From: Croceicoccus sp.
GTDB taxonomy: Bacteria > Pseudomonadota > Alphaproteobacteria > Sphingomonadales > Sphingomonadaceae
Direction of reading: 5' to 3'
Length of the DNA stretch: 15,660 nucleotides
NCBI GenBank assembly: GCA_029936705.1
Contig: JAPYSD010000031.1
Coordinates: 1-15,660, forward strand
The notes beneath the pieces were generated by a model. It searched no databases. It was given only the letters and a program-made list of their open reading frames with translations, and was not told the origin of the DNA. The number at the start of each line of letters is the position of its first letter. The first letter of the stretch is position 1. The position numbers and the translations under genes were made by a program. Positions 8,096-15,135 of the stretch are shown here, one piece after another.

Positions 8096-8114
8096 TCGTC
8101 CGGCAGCGGACGAA
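8095..8114 (+). repeat. Inverted repeat with 8-bp arms, TTCGTCCG and CGGACGAA
   Basis: The arms (8095-8102 and 8107-8114) are exact reverse complements around a GCAG loop. It is the strongest hairpin in the divergent region, lies about 130 bp before the first catabolic start codon, and is not followed by a T-run. Either an operator or an RNA leader structure is possible. Confidence 0.45.
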
Positions 8115-8245
8115 CGCGAGAATCCGCGCATGACACCCGCATTCGCCCCGGCCGCATCCATCACCAACCTCACGGTCAGAAATGGCGCCGCCGCTCTTTG
8201 GCCATCCGTGCCAATAACCGATTATAGAAAAAGGATTCCCGACTT

Positions 8246-9247
8246 ATGAAAGCTCTATTGCTCGAATCCACGGATGGTCCAGAAGCCGTTCGCGTGGTGG
8301 ATGTCGAGACGCCGGAACCTGTTGCCGGACAAGTGCGGGTCGCGATCAAGGCGGCGTCGATGAACCACCGGGAAATGTGGATCTCGCGCGGGCTGTACCC
8401 CGGGATGGTCACACCTTGCACCATGGGCTGCGACGGCGCCGGCGTCGTCGACATGATCGGCGAAGGCGTCACTGGCGTCGAAATCGGCGACGAAGTCGTG
8501 TTGTATCCCGGCCGCGATTGGGGACCAAACCGCCACGCCCCGCAGGCCGAATTCGGCCTGCTGGGCATGCCGCACCCTGGCACGATCGCCGAATATGTCT
8601 GTGTCCCTGCCGAAAATCTGGCCCCGAAGCCCGCGGGCATGAGCTGGGAAGAGGCCGCCGCTTCGATCCTGACCGGCCTGACGGCATGGCGCGCGCTGAT
8701 GTTCAAGGGCCAGCTGCAGCCTACCGATACCGTTCTGATCAGCGGCGTCGGCGGCGGCGTAGCGACCTTTGGCCTCGCCTATGCGGTGGCGCTTGGCTGC
8801 AAGGTCTATGTCACGGGTGAAAGCGAAGAAGTCATCGAACGTGCCAAGAGCATGGGCGCGACCGACGGCCTGCTCTACACCGATCCCGAATGGCGCAAGA
8901 AGGTCGGCCCGATGACGGGCGGCATCGACGTCGTACTCGATGGCGCGCCCGGACCGAGCTATGCCAATTACATTCGTGCCATAAAACCGGGCGCCCGCAT
9001 CGTGATCTATGGATCGACCGCAGGCGATAAGTTCGAGATTACCGCGACCGGCGTTTTCCTGAAGAGTGCCAGCATCGTCGGCAGTCAGGTCGGAGATCCT
9101 GAAGATTTCCGCAACATGCTGGATTTCATCGACAAGCATGGCATCAAGCCGGTGATCGAAAAGACGTTTCCTCTGGCCGAAGCCGACAAGGCTCTGACCT
9201 ATCTCGAAAACGATCACAAGTTCGGCAAAGTGGCGATCACCGTATGA
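8246..9247 (+). CDS. Medium-chain dehydrogenase/reductase (zinc-free alcohol dehydrogenase/quinone oxidoreductase type)
   Basis: The protein has 333 residues. The N-terminal GroES-like domain (1-130) contains GCDGAGVV and VGxEIGDEVV-like turns; the C-terminal Rossmann domain begins around 160 with VLISGVGGGVATFGLAYA, the NAD(P)-binding loop. The usual catalytic-zinc cysteine near residue 38 is absent (the segment is ASMNHREMW). The lobe that normally holds four structural-zinc cysteines has become PGRDWGPNRHAPQAEFGLLGMPHPG, with none. It is therefore probably a zinc-independent NAD(P)H-dependent reductase of enones or quinones, or a dehydrogenase using another mechanism. It is the first gene of the rightward operon, with a weak AAGGA site, and its TGA overlaps the next ATG by 4 nt. 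The substrate is unknown. Confidence 0.88.
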   Translation: MKALLLESTDGPEAVRVVDVETPEPVAGQVRVAIKAASMNHREMWISRGLYPGMVTPCTMGCDGAGVVDMIGEGVTGVEIGDEVVLYPGRDWGPNRHAPQAEFGLLGMPHPGTIAEYVCVPAENLAPKPAGMSWEEAAASILTGLTAWRALMFKGQLQPTDTVLISGVGGGVATFGLAYAVALGCKVYVTGESEEVIERAKSMGATDGLLYTDPEWRKKVGPMTGGIDVVLDGAPGPSYANYIRAIKPGARIVIYGSTAGDKFEITATGVFLKSASIVGSQVGDPEDFRNMLDFIDKHGIKPVIEKTFPLAEADKALTYLENDHKFGKVAITV

Positions 9248-10023
9248 CCGGGCTTTTCGATCTGAGCGGAAAAGTCGCGCTGATCACGGGCGGCGCGCAA
9301 GGCCTTGGCCGCATGATTTCCGAGGGTCTGCTGAAGGCGGGGGCCACGGTCGCGATCACGTCGAGGAAGGAAGACGTGTGCAATACGGCGGCGGCGGAAA
9401 TGTCGTCGCTGGGTGTCTGCATCCCCTTGCCCTGTGATCTTTCCAGCCCCGAAGCTGCGGTGGACCTTGCCAACCGGTTGCGCGCCGCTTGCGGCGACAA
9501 GCTCCATATTCTTGTCAATAATGCCGGCAAGACATGGGGCGGGCCGGTCGACAATTATCCCGACAAGGCATGGCCGGGCGTGATGATGGTCAATGTGCAG
9601 GCGCCCTTCACGCTGGTCCGCGAATTGCTAGGCGCGCTGGAAGCCGCCGGGACCCCCGACGATCCGGCAAGGGTCATCAATATCGGTTCCGTCGCGGGGC
9701 TGAAGACGGCCCGCCTCAGCGCCTATTCCTATTCGGCCAGCAAGGCGGCCATCCACATGCTGAGCCGCGATCTGGCCGGCGATCTGGCGGCTCGCAACAT
9801 CAACGTCAACGCGCTCGTTCCCGGCTTCTTCCCCACCAAGATGACGGCGCATCTTCGCGAGGACGACGAAGTGGACCCGGCGGTGCTGTCGCAAATTCCG
9901 ATGGCCCGACTGGGTAGGCCGGACGAAATCGCCGGATCGGTCGTGTTCCTGTCGTCGCGTGCCGGCGCCTACATCACCGGTGTCGCCCTGCCTGTCGACG
10001 GCGGCGTCGCCGGTTGCGGTTAG
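9244..10023 (+). CDS. Short-chain dehydrogenase/reductase (SDR) 1
   Basis: This is a classical 259-residue SDR that oxidises or reduces an alcohol/ketone with NAD(P). It has the TGGAQGLG cofactor loop at 15-22, NNAG at 92-95, catalytic Ser149 in INIGSVAG, and Tyr163-x3-Lys167 in YSYSASK. Arg41 after the second strand (AITSRKE) suggests NADPH preference. The start ATG overlaps the stop of the MDR gene (ATGA), so translation is coupled. It closely resembles the truncated SDR at the right end: the same GSV-x2-LK-x6-Y-x-Y-x-ASK-x-AIH pattern, with catalytic residues at identical positions. The substrate is unknown; a ring alcohol or 3-hydroxyacyl intermediate would suit the context. Confidence 0.93.
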   Translation: MTGLFDLSGKVALITGGAQGLGRMISEGLLKAGATVAITSRKEDVCNTAAAEMSSLGVCIPLPCDLSSPEAAVDLANRLRAACGDKLHILVNNAGKTWGGPVDNYPDKAWPGVMMVNVQAPFTLVRELLGALEAAGTPDDPARVINIGSVAGLKTARLSAYSYSASKAAIHMLSRDLAGDLAARNINVNALVPGFFPTKMTAHLREDDEVDPAVLSQIPMARLGRPDEIAGSVVFLSSRAGAYITGVALPVDGGVAGCG

Positions 10024-10042
10024 GTCGCGCAATGCGTGGGAG

Positions 10043-10058
10043 CCTATCCTTGGGAAGG
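10043..10058. promoter_or_regulatory. Imperfect 6-4-6 dyad upstream of the acyl-CoA ligase (candidate operator 4)
   Basis: The sequence reads CCTATC-CTTG-GGAAGG. The left arm is identical to that of the perfect dyad at 7948 and the right arm matches at four of six bases, with the same spacer length. The centre is 73.5 bp before the preferred ligase start, almost the same distance as for the site before BKACE. A second, internal promoter of the catabolic operon could lie here. This is inferred. Confidence 0.3.
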
Positions 10059-10071
10059 GCACGAGAGTGCC
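10058..10071 (+). repeat. Small hairpin GGCAC-GAGA-GTGCC
   Basis: A 5-bp stem closes a GAGA (GNRA-type) tetraloop in the 100-nt gap between SDR 1 and the ligase. There is no T-run, so it is not a terminator. An mRNA processing or stability element is possible. Confidence 0.3.
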
Positions 10072-10110
10072 ATGAGGCGGAACAGAGTTGCGCGAAGTAA
10101 GCCAGAAAAT

Positions 10111-10118
10111 GGAGGAGG
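10111..10118 (+). promoter_or_regulatory. Strong ribosome binding site deciding the ligase start
   Basis: GGAGGAGG is followed by CCTGC and the GTG at 10124. The alternative ATG at 10109 runs into this motif and cannot use it, so GTG initiation is favoured. Confidence 0.55.
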
Positions 10119-10123
10119 CCTGC

Positions 10124-11794
10124 GTGTCCGCTAATGGCGAAGATGCGTCCAGTATTCGGGTCAGTGTAAGTCCGCTTGCCGACATGTTGCTAAAGTCATG
10201 GGACTCACATCCCGACAAGGAAGCGCTCGTCTTCCCGTCGGGACGGCGCAGCTATGACGATGTCGTGCAATCAGTGCTGCACCGGGCCCGCGGGCTGCTC
10301 GGCCTTGGCATCACGCAGGGCGACCATGTCGGCATCCTGCTGCCATCCGGCATCGATTTCGTCGAAACCCTGTTCGCCGTCTCCATGGTGGGCGGCGTAT
10401 CGGTCCTGATGAATGCCCGCTATCGCGCCCCCGAAATCGCCTATGTCGTCGAGAATGCCGAACTATGCGCTGTCATAACGAACAGCGAGGCCGATGATTT
10501 CGTCGATTTCACGACCCGCCTGACAGAGGCTTTTCCAGAAATTGGACGATGTGCCGATCCCATGGCGCTCGACATTGCGCAGGCCCCGCGTTTGCGCCGC
10601 CTTATCCTGAACGGAGGGAAGCAGGCGGCAGGCTTTATTGACCAGTCCGCCTTCGATGCCGCAGCAGCCACCGTCGACGAGGAAGCCGTTCACGAAGCAC
10701 GGCTTTCGGTCCGGCTGCGCGATACATGCATGGTCCTCTATACTTCGGGGACCTCCGCAAACCCGAAAGGCTGCCTGCTATCGAACGAGGCGATCTGCCG
10801 CGAAGCCAGCAATCTTGCGCGTAACCGATGGGCTTTTCAGGATGACGAGCGCGTCTGGTCGCCCATGCCTTTGTTCCATATCGCGGCCATGCTGGCGATG
10901 CTCGGCGCGATAGAGGTGGGCGGCACCTTCATCGGCCAGCCCCATTTCGATCCGGGCGAAAGCCTGCGCCAGATCGAGGCTGAAAAGGCGACGATGATCT
11001 TCCTGCCCTTCGTCACCTTTCACCAGTCGATGATCGCACATCCCGATTGGGACAAGACCGACATGGGCAGCGTGCGCCTGATGAACAGCTGTTTCAGCCA
11101 GATGCCTCAGGCGATCGGCGATGCGTATCGCGAAAAGATGCCTAATGCGCTTCAGGTCGGCACGTTCGGCATGTCGGAGGCCAGCGGGATCGTCAGCACT
11201 GGCGGCTATGACATGGATCCTGAACTCGGCTTTCAGACCTTGGGCTATCCGCTCAAGGGGATTTCCGTCCGCATCGTCGACACCGAAACCGGCAAGGACC
11301 TGCCGACGGGAGAGCGCGGCGAAGTCCTTATCAAGGGCTACAACATGCTCGACGGCTATCACCGCGATCCAGTCAAGACGGCCGAGGCGATCGACGCCGA
11401 TGGCTGGTATCACAGCGGGGATATCGGCTCGCTCGACAGCGATGGCCACATGCGATTCCATGGCCGTTTCAAAGACATGCTGAAGGTGGGCGGGGAAAAC
11501 GTCGCCGCCGCCGAAGTCGAGACCGTACTTGAAGCGCACGAGGCGGTGGAGCTTTCACAGGTCATCGGCATCCCCGACCAGAGACTGGCAGAGGTTCCCG
11601 CCGCCTTCGTCAAGCTGGCGAACGGTTTCCGGCCCAGCGAAGCCGAGCTGATCGCCTTTGCCAAGGAAAGGATCGCATCCTTCAAGGTTCCGCGCCACAT
11701 TCGCTATGTCGACGAATGGCCGATGTCGGCCTCCAAGATCCAGAAGTTCAAGCTGCGGCAGCGGCTCATGGAAGAACTCGGAATCAGCGAATGA
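10124..11794 (+). CDS. AMP-dependent acyl-CoA synthetase/ligase
   Basis: From the GTG, the protein is 556 residues of the class I adenylate-forming family. It activates a carboxylic acid to an acyl-AMP and then to the CoA thioester. The P-loop YTSGTSANPKG lies at 206-216, the aromatic/FGMSE motif at about 348-352, YHSGD at 429-433, the hinge-region GRFKDMLKVGGEN at 447-459, and the C-terminal SASKIQKFKLR with the catalytic lysine at 538. In the last motif the usual Gly before Lys is Ser. It resembles medium-chain or aromatic/cyclic acid ligases; the substrate cannot be read from sequence. A TTG at 10088 and an ATG at 10109 are in frame, but the strong GGAGGAGG site points to the GTG. Downstream, SDR 2 begins 10 nt after the stop. 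Confidence 0.93.
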   Translation: MSANGEDASSIRVSVSPLADMLLKSWDSHPDKEALVFPSGRRSYDDVVQSVLHRARGLLGLGITQGDHVGILLPSGIDFVETLFAVSMVGGVSVLMNARYRAPEIAYVVENAELCAVITNSEADDFVDFTTRLTEAFPEIGRCADPMALDIAQAPRLRRLILNGGKQAAGFIDQSAFDAAAATVDEEAVHEARLSVRLRDTCMVLYTSGTSANPKGCLLSNEAICREASNLARNRWAFQDDERVWSPMPLFHIAAMLAMLGAIEVGGTFIGQPHFDPGESLRQIEAEKATMIFLPFVTFHQSMIAHPDWDKTDMGSVRLMNSCFSQMPQAIGDAYREKMPNALQVGTFGMSEASGIVSTGGYDMDPELGFQTLGYPLKGISVRIVDTETGKDLPTGERGEVLIKGYNMLDGYHRDPVKTAEAIDADGWYHSGDIGSLDSDGHMRFHGRFKDMLKVGGENVAAAEVETVLEAHEAVELSQVIGIPDQRLAEVPAAFVKLANGFRPSEAELIAFAKERIASFKVPRHIRYVDEWPMSASKIQKFKLRQRLMEELGISE

Positions 11795-11804
11795 GGAATT
11801 TGTG

Positions 11805-12578
11805 ATGCAAGTCGTGATTACGGGGGCCGCCAGCGGCATTGGCAGGGCCGTCGCGGAATTGCTGGCCGGGCAGGATGAACCCCACCAGATGCTGCTGACC
11901 GATAGGGATGCTGACGGCGTCAAGGCCGTGGCAGAGGCCATCGGGCCCGCGGCACGCGCTTTTGTCGCCGATCTTTCGTCACCCGATTGCGGAAAGGACA
12001 TCATCGCCGCTGCCGCCAATTTCATGGGCGGGATCGACGGGGTCGTCAGCAATGCGGGGATTATCTCGGGCGCACCGCTGGTCGATCAGACGCTAGAACA
12101 ATTCGATCGTGTGTACGCGATCAACACGCGCGCCACTTGGCTGCTGGGCCAGGCGGCTCATCCCTATCTCGCCCATTCGCGCGGGGCCTTTATCGCCACC
12201 GCCTCCATGTCGGCAACGCAGCCGACCCCGGGGCTCGGCTTTTATTCGTCGAGCAAGGCGGCGCTGCTGATGCTGATGCGGCAATGCGCGCTGGAATGGG
12301 GGCCGGACGGCATTCGCTGCAACACGGTGTCGCCGGGGCCGACCTACACGCCAATGACGCAGGCTGGCTATGACGACCCCCAGCGCCGGGCACAGCGCGA
12401 ATCGATGATTCCGCTTGGTAAGCTGGGAATGGCCGAGGACGTGGCCAATGCGATTATCTTTCTGCTTGAACCGCAAGCGGGTCACATTTCCGGCATCGAT
12501 ATTCTGGTGGATGGCGGAATGAGCATCAACCTTATGCCCGCCACGGGTGGCGGAACCGGCCAAAAGGCCAGCGAGTAA
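11805..12578 (+). CDS. Short-chain dehydrogenase/reductase (SDR) 2
   Basis: This 257-residue SDR begins directly with the first strand, MQVVITGAASGIGR, the cofactor loop at 6-14. Asp33 (LLTDRDA) at the end of the second strand suggests NAD(H) preference, unlike SDR 1. The NNAG motif is SNAG (82-85). Catalytic residues are Ser134 and Tyr147-x3-Lys151 (FYSSSK). The C-terminus ends with the usual SGIDILVDGGMS. The frame is open upstream inside the ligase gene, but the ATG at 11805 has AGGA 7 nt before it and starts exactly at the family N-terminus, so this start is preferred. It is more distant from SDRs 1 and 3 and probably acts on a different intermediate, likely as an oxidising dehydrogenase (inference). 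Confidence 0.92.
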   Translation: MQVVITGAASGIGRAVAELLAGQDEPHQMLLTDRDADGVKAVAEAIGPAARAFVADLSSPDCGKDIIAAAANFMGGIDGVVSNAGIISGAPLVDQTLEQFDRVYAINTRATWLLGQAAHPYLAHSRGAFIATASMSATQPTPGLGFYSSSKAALLMLMRQCALEWGPDGIRCNTVSPGPTYTPMTQAGYDDPQRRAQRESMIPLGKLGMAEDVANAIIFLLEPQAGHISGIDILVDGGMSINLMPATGGGTGQKASE

Positions 12579-12598
12579 ATTCAGGATTGGAGATTGAA

Positions 12599-13438
12599 AT
12601 GCGCATTGCACGAGTAAGCAAGGACGGCCGGATCGGCCTCGCCGCCAAGGTCGATGGCGAGATCAGGGTTGTCTGGGACAGCGAACTGGCCGACCTCGAC
12701 GCAAAGATCGCGGAAGGATCGTTGGCGGCGGCCGGCAAGGCCGCGGCAGACGGCGAAGTCGTCGATGAAGCATTGCTGAACTTTCTTCCCCCGGTCACAC
12801 GGCCTTCTAAGATCGTCTGCATGGGCCTCAACTATCGCGACCACGCGGAAGAATCTGGCTTCGACATTCCTGATTTTCCCGTGCTGTTCGGCCGCTTCCC
12901 GTCCAGCCTGATGGGCCACGGCGCGCCCATTATCCTGCCGAAAATCTCAAGCCAGCTTGACTGGGAGGCCGAACTGGCGGTCGTCCTTTCCAAGGGCGGC
13001 AAGAACATTTCCGAAGCCGATGCGCTAGATCACGTGGCCGGATATTCGGTCTTCAACGATGCCTCCCTGCGCGACTACCAGATGCGCACGCCGCAGTGGA
13101 CCGCGGGCAAGAACTTCGACGACACCGGCGCTTTCGGCCCGTGGCTGGTCACGCCCGATGAAGTCCCTGCAGGCGCTTCTGGACTGAAGATCGAATGCCG
13201 GGTGAATGGCAATGTCATGCAATCATCCAACACCGGCAATCTGATCTTCACCGTCGCCAATACCATCCATCTGCTGTCCACGTTCATGACACTTGAACCA
13301 GGGGATGTGCTGGTGATGGGCACCCCCGGCGGTGTCGGCGTGGCGCGCGATCCGCAGGTCTGGATGAAGGCGGGCGACATTTGCGAAGTGGAGATCGAAG
13401 GCATCGGATTGCTTAGCAATCGTGTCGTCGCAGAATGA
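12599..13438 (+). CDS. Fumarylacetoacetate hydrolase (FAH) family enzyme
   Basis: The protein has 279 residues from the ATG at 12599, which has GGAG 6 nt upstream; an in-frame TTG at 12587 is less likely. The family hydrolyses C-C bonds of acylpyruvates and fumarylacetoacetate, or isomerises/decarboxylates 2-oxo-diene acids after ring cleavage. Visible motifs are VCMGLNYRDHAEE (73-85), metal ligands Glu123 and Glu125 in DWEAELAVV, Asp154 in FNDAS, the catalytic-type Lys171 in TAGKNFD, and MGTPGGVGV (240-248). The length and the N-terminal domain of about 60 residues match the acylpyruvase/2-hydroxyhepta-2,4-diene-1,7-dioate isomerase branch. Lying directly before an extradiol dioxygenase, it probably processes the ring-fission product (inference). 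Confidence 0.93.
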   Translation: MRIARVSKDGRIGLAAKVDGEIRVVWDSELADLDAKIAEGSLAAAGKAAADGEVVDEALLNFLPPVTRPSKIVCMGLNYRDHAEESGFDIPDFPVLFGRFPSSLMGHGAPIILPKISSQLDWEAELAVVLSKGGKNISEADALDHVAGYSVFNDASLRDYQMRTPQWTAGKNFDDTGAFGPWLVTPDEVPAGASGLKIECRVNGNVMQSSNTGNLIFTVANTIHLLSTFMTLEPGDVLVMGTPGGVGVARDPQVWMKAGDICEVEIEGIGLLSNRVVAE

Positions 13439-13468
13439 GCTGAAGCTCGACTGTAACGGGAGAGATAC

Positions 13469-14410
13469 ATGGCGCAAAAACGCGCAGGTGCGCTTGGCGT
13501 GCATTCGATCGACCATTTCGGCCTCCAGGTGCCCGATCTGGCTGTGGCAAAGGACTTCTACACCGCATTCGGGCTTGACGTGCGCGAGACCGATGCCGGG
13601 TTGGAACTCTATACCTTTGGCCACGACCAGTGCTGGGCGCGGATCGTCGAAGGTCCGGTGAAGCAGCTGCGCTACATCAGCTTCGGGGTGTACGAAGAAG
13701 ACGAAGCGCCGCTGCTCGCCCGGTTGGATGAGAACGGCGTGAAGCGCATCGAAGCGCCCGCAAAGGCGCCTAACTGCGGCACTTGGATCCTTGGCTTCGA
13801 CGACATGCCGATTCACCTTGCGGTCGCCGAAAAATGTTCGCCCGATGCAAAGACGCAGTTTCAGACGACTTCGTCTGCTGCTGGCGAGTCGGGCGCCATT
13901 TTCAATTCGAAAGCGCCCAAGACCAAGCCGCGAAATCTCTCCCATTTCGCTATCTTTACATCGGATGTGATGGCGGCGACCCAATGGTACGAGGAAAATC
14001 TCGGCCTGCGCCTGTCCGACGGCAGCGGCCCAGTTGTCGCTTTCCTGCACGGCCCGCATGGCAGCGACCATCACCTGCTTGCCCTGGTCGGATCGACGCA
14101 TCGCGGCATGCACCACAGCAGCTGGGATGTCGGTTCGTTCCAGGAAGTGGGCCTTGGATCGGCGCAGATGATGCGCGCCGGTTACAAGGAAGGCTGGGGT
14201 GTGGGTCGCCACGTTCTTGGCGGCAACTACTTCTACTACGCCCGCGACCCGTGGGGCAGCTATGCCGAGTTTTCGGCCGATATCGATTTCATCCCGGCAG
14301 ACTGCGAATGGCCCGCGGCCCAGCATTCGCCGGATGACAGCTTTTACCTGTGGGGCCCTGACGTGCCCCCCGAACTCGTCCTCAACCTTGAACCCGGAGC
14401 GCCCGAATAA
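13469..14410 (+). CDS. Type I extradiol ring-cleavage dioxygenase (VOC superfamily)
   Basis: This 313-residue, two-domain vicinal-oxygen-chelate protein resembles BphC/2,3-dihydroxybiphenyl- and catechol 2,3-dioxygenases, which open a catechol ring next to the hydroxyls. The N-terminal domain (about 11-120) starts VHSIDHFGLQVPDL; the C-terminal domain (about 155-275) carries the iron site: His159 (LSHF), His216 (GMHHSSWDV) and Glu267 (YAEFSAD). His201 (DHH) and Tyr257 (NYFYY) occupy the places of the BphC acid-base residues. Spacings close to those of BphC support an active enzyme. A polar linker of about 30 residues joins the domains, and a long tail (FYLWGPDVPPEL) follows. GGGAG lies 6 nt before the ATG. 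The native substrate is unknown. Confidence 0.92.
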   Translation: MAQKRAGALGVHSIDHFGLQVPDLAVAKDFYTAFGLDVRETDAGLELYTFGHDQCWARIVEGPVKQLRYISFGVYEEDEAPLLARLDENGVKRIEAPAKAPNCGTWILGFDDMPIHLAVAEKCSPDAKTQFQTTSSAAGESGAIFNSKAPKTKPRNLSHFAIFTSDVMAATQWYEENLGLRLSDGSGPVVAFLHGPHGSDHHLLALVGSTHRGMHHSSWDVGSFQEVGLGSAQMMRAGYKEGWGVGRHVLGGNYFYYARDPWGSYAEFSADIDFIPADCEWPAAQHSPDDSFYLWGPDVPPELVLNLEPGAPE

Positions 14411-15135
14411 TGGCTGTTTTTCTTCTGATGCATGGCGGCGGCATGGGCGGCTGGACGTGGAAATTCATGCGGGATGCGCTTGAGTCCAAGGGGCACACGG
14501 TATTCACCCCCACCTTCACCGGATTTGGCGAACGGGAACATCTGATCGGCCGCGACGTCGGCAATGCGGTCCATGTGACCGACATCGTGAACGTCCTTAA
14601 GTATGAAGATTTGTCGGACGTCATCCTGGTTGCGCATTCCTATGCCGGCACCGTCGCGCCAGGCGTGCTGGCGCAGGCGGGCGACCGCGTTCGACGCGTC
14701 ATCTATCTCGACGCGATCGTGCCCCACGCGGGTGAACGCATCGCATCGATGATGGGTTTCGCGAGCGAAGAGGAAGCCGCCGGACTGGATGCCATGCTGG
14801 ATGGCGGAGAGGGTCCGATCGGCTCGGGCGTACATGAACAACAGCGCGCGATGGCCAAGGACCATCCGCACATGATGGATCGCAATCGCGAGAAATGGCT
14901 GCTGGACCACCTGTCTGACCAGCCAATGCGCGCCACCAGCTGCGTCATTCCCGTCGGCGCGGAATCGATCACCCATCCGGTGGATTATATCGCTGCCGAA
15001 CACACCATCATGGGCATGATGCACGAACGGGCCGAAAAGCTTGGCTGGACGATACACAAGCATCCGGGCGACCATGCTTTCAATGTAGGCGATCCCGAAG
15101 GGCTTGCCGACATGATGCTGGAGATCGTGGGATGA
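14410..15135 (+). CDS. Alpha/beta hydrolase (esterase/C-C hydrolase type)
   Basis: This 241-residue single-domain alpha/beta hydrolase has an oxyanion loop LMHGGGMGGW (6-15), a nucleophile elbow VAHSYAG in which the first Gly of G-x-S-x-G is Ala, a LDAIVPHAGE strand with the probable acid, and a late PGDHAFNV with the catalytic His. It resembles the plant methylesterase/salicylate esterase-like and pyrethroid esterase-like group more than classic meta-cleavage product hydrolases. It may release an ester or lactone substrate, or cleave a ring-fission product; both are guesses from context. Its ATG shares one base with the TAA of the dioxygenase gene (TAATG), so translation is coupled, and its TGA overlaps the next ATG by 4 nt. 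Confidence 0.88.
   Translation: MAVFLLMHGGGMGGWTWKFMRDALESKGHTVFTPTFTGFGEREHLIGRDVGNAVHVTDIVNVLKYEDLSDVILVAHSYAGTVAPGVLAQAGDRVRRVIYLDAIVPHAGERIASMMGFASEEEAAGLDAMLDGGEGPIGSGVHEQQRAMAKDHPHMMDRNREKWLLDHLSDQPMRATSCVIPVGAESITHPVDYIAAEHTIMGMMHERAEKLGWTIHKHPGDHAFNVGDPEGLADMMLEIVG

Larger units (their letters stand above)
7934..8245. other. Divergent intergenic control region
   Basis: This 312-bp region separates the regulator from the plus-strand catabolic operon. It holds no convincing gene; the open frames crossing it have no ribosome site or protein-like composition. It contains two perfect 6-4-6 dyads near the regulator side, an 11-bp A/T palindrome AATTTCAAATT at 8056-8066, and two abutting inverted repeats at 8081-8114. 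AAGGA at 8231-8235 is a modest ribosome site, 10 nt before the first catabolic ATG. No promoter with good -35 and -10 boxes is evident, which fits activator-dependent transcription. Confidence 0.6.

Noticed and set aside
8198..8227. Possible promoter TTGGCC, 18-bp spacer, TTATAG before the MDR gene
   Set aside because: The predicted transcription start (about 8234) would fall inside the AAGGA ribosome site, and the boxes are weak, so I do not annotate it.
10072..10134. A 20-codon open frame (ATG at 10072) overlapping the ligase start, a possible leader peptide
   Set aside because: It has no usable ribosome site, a composition typical of random high-GC DNA, and no attenuator-like structure follows it.
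13223..14326. A 367-codon minus-strand open frame opposite the FAH and dioxygenase genes (and similar ones at 14344-15177 and 8255-9217)
   Set aside because: All are opposite genes with intact catalytic motifs, have no ribosome site or recognisable fold, and are typical high-GC shadows.
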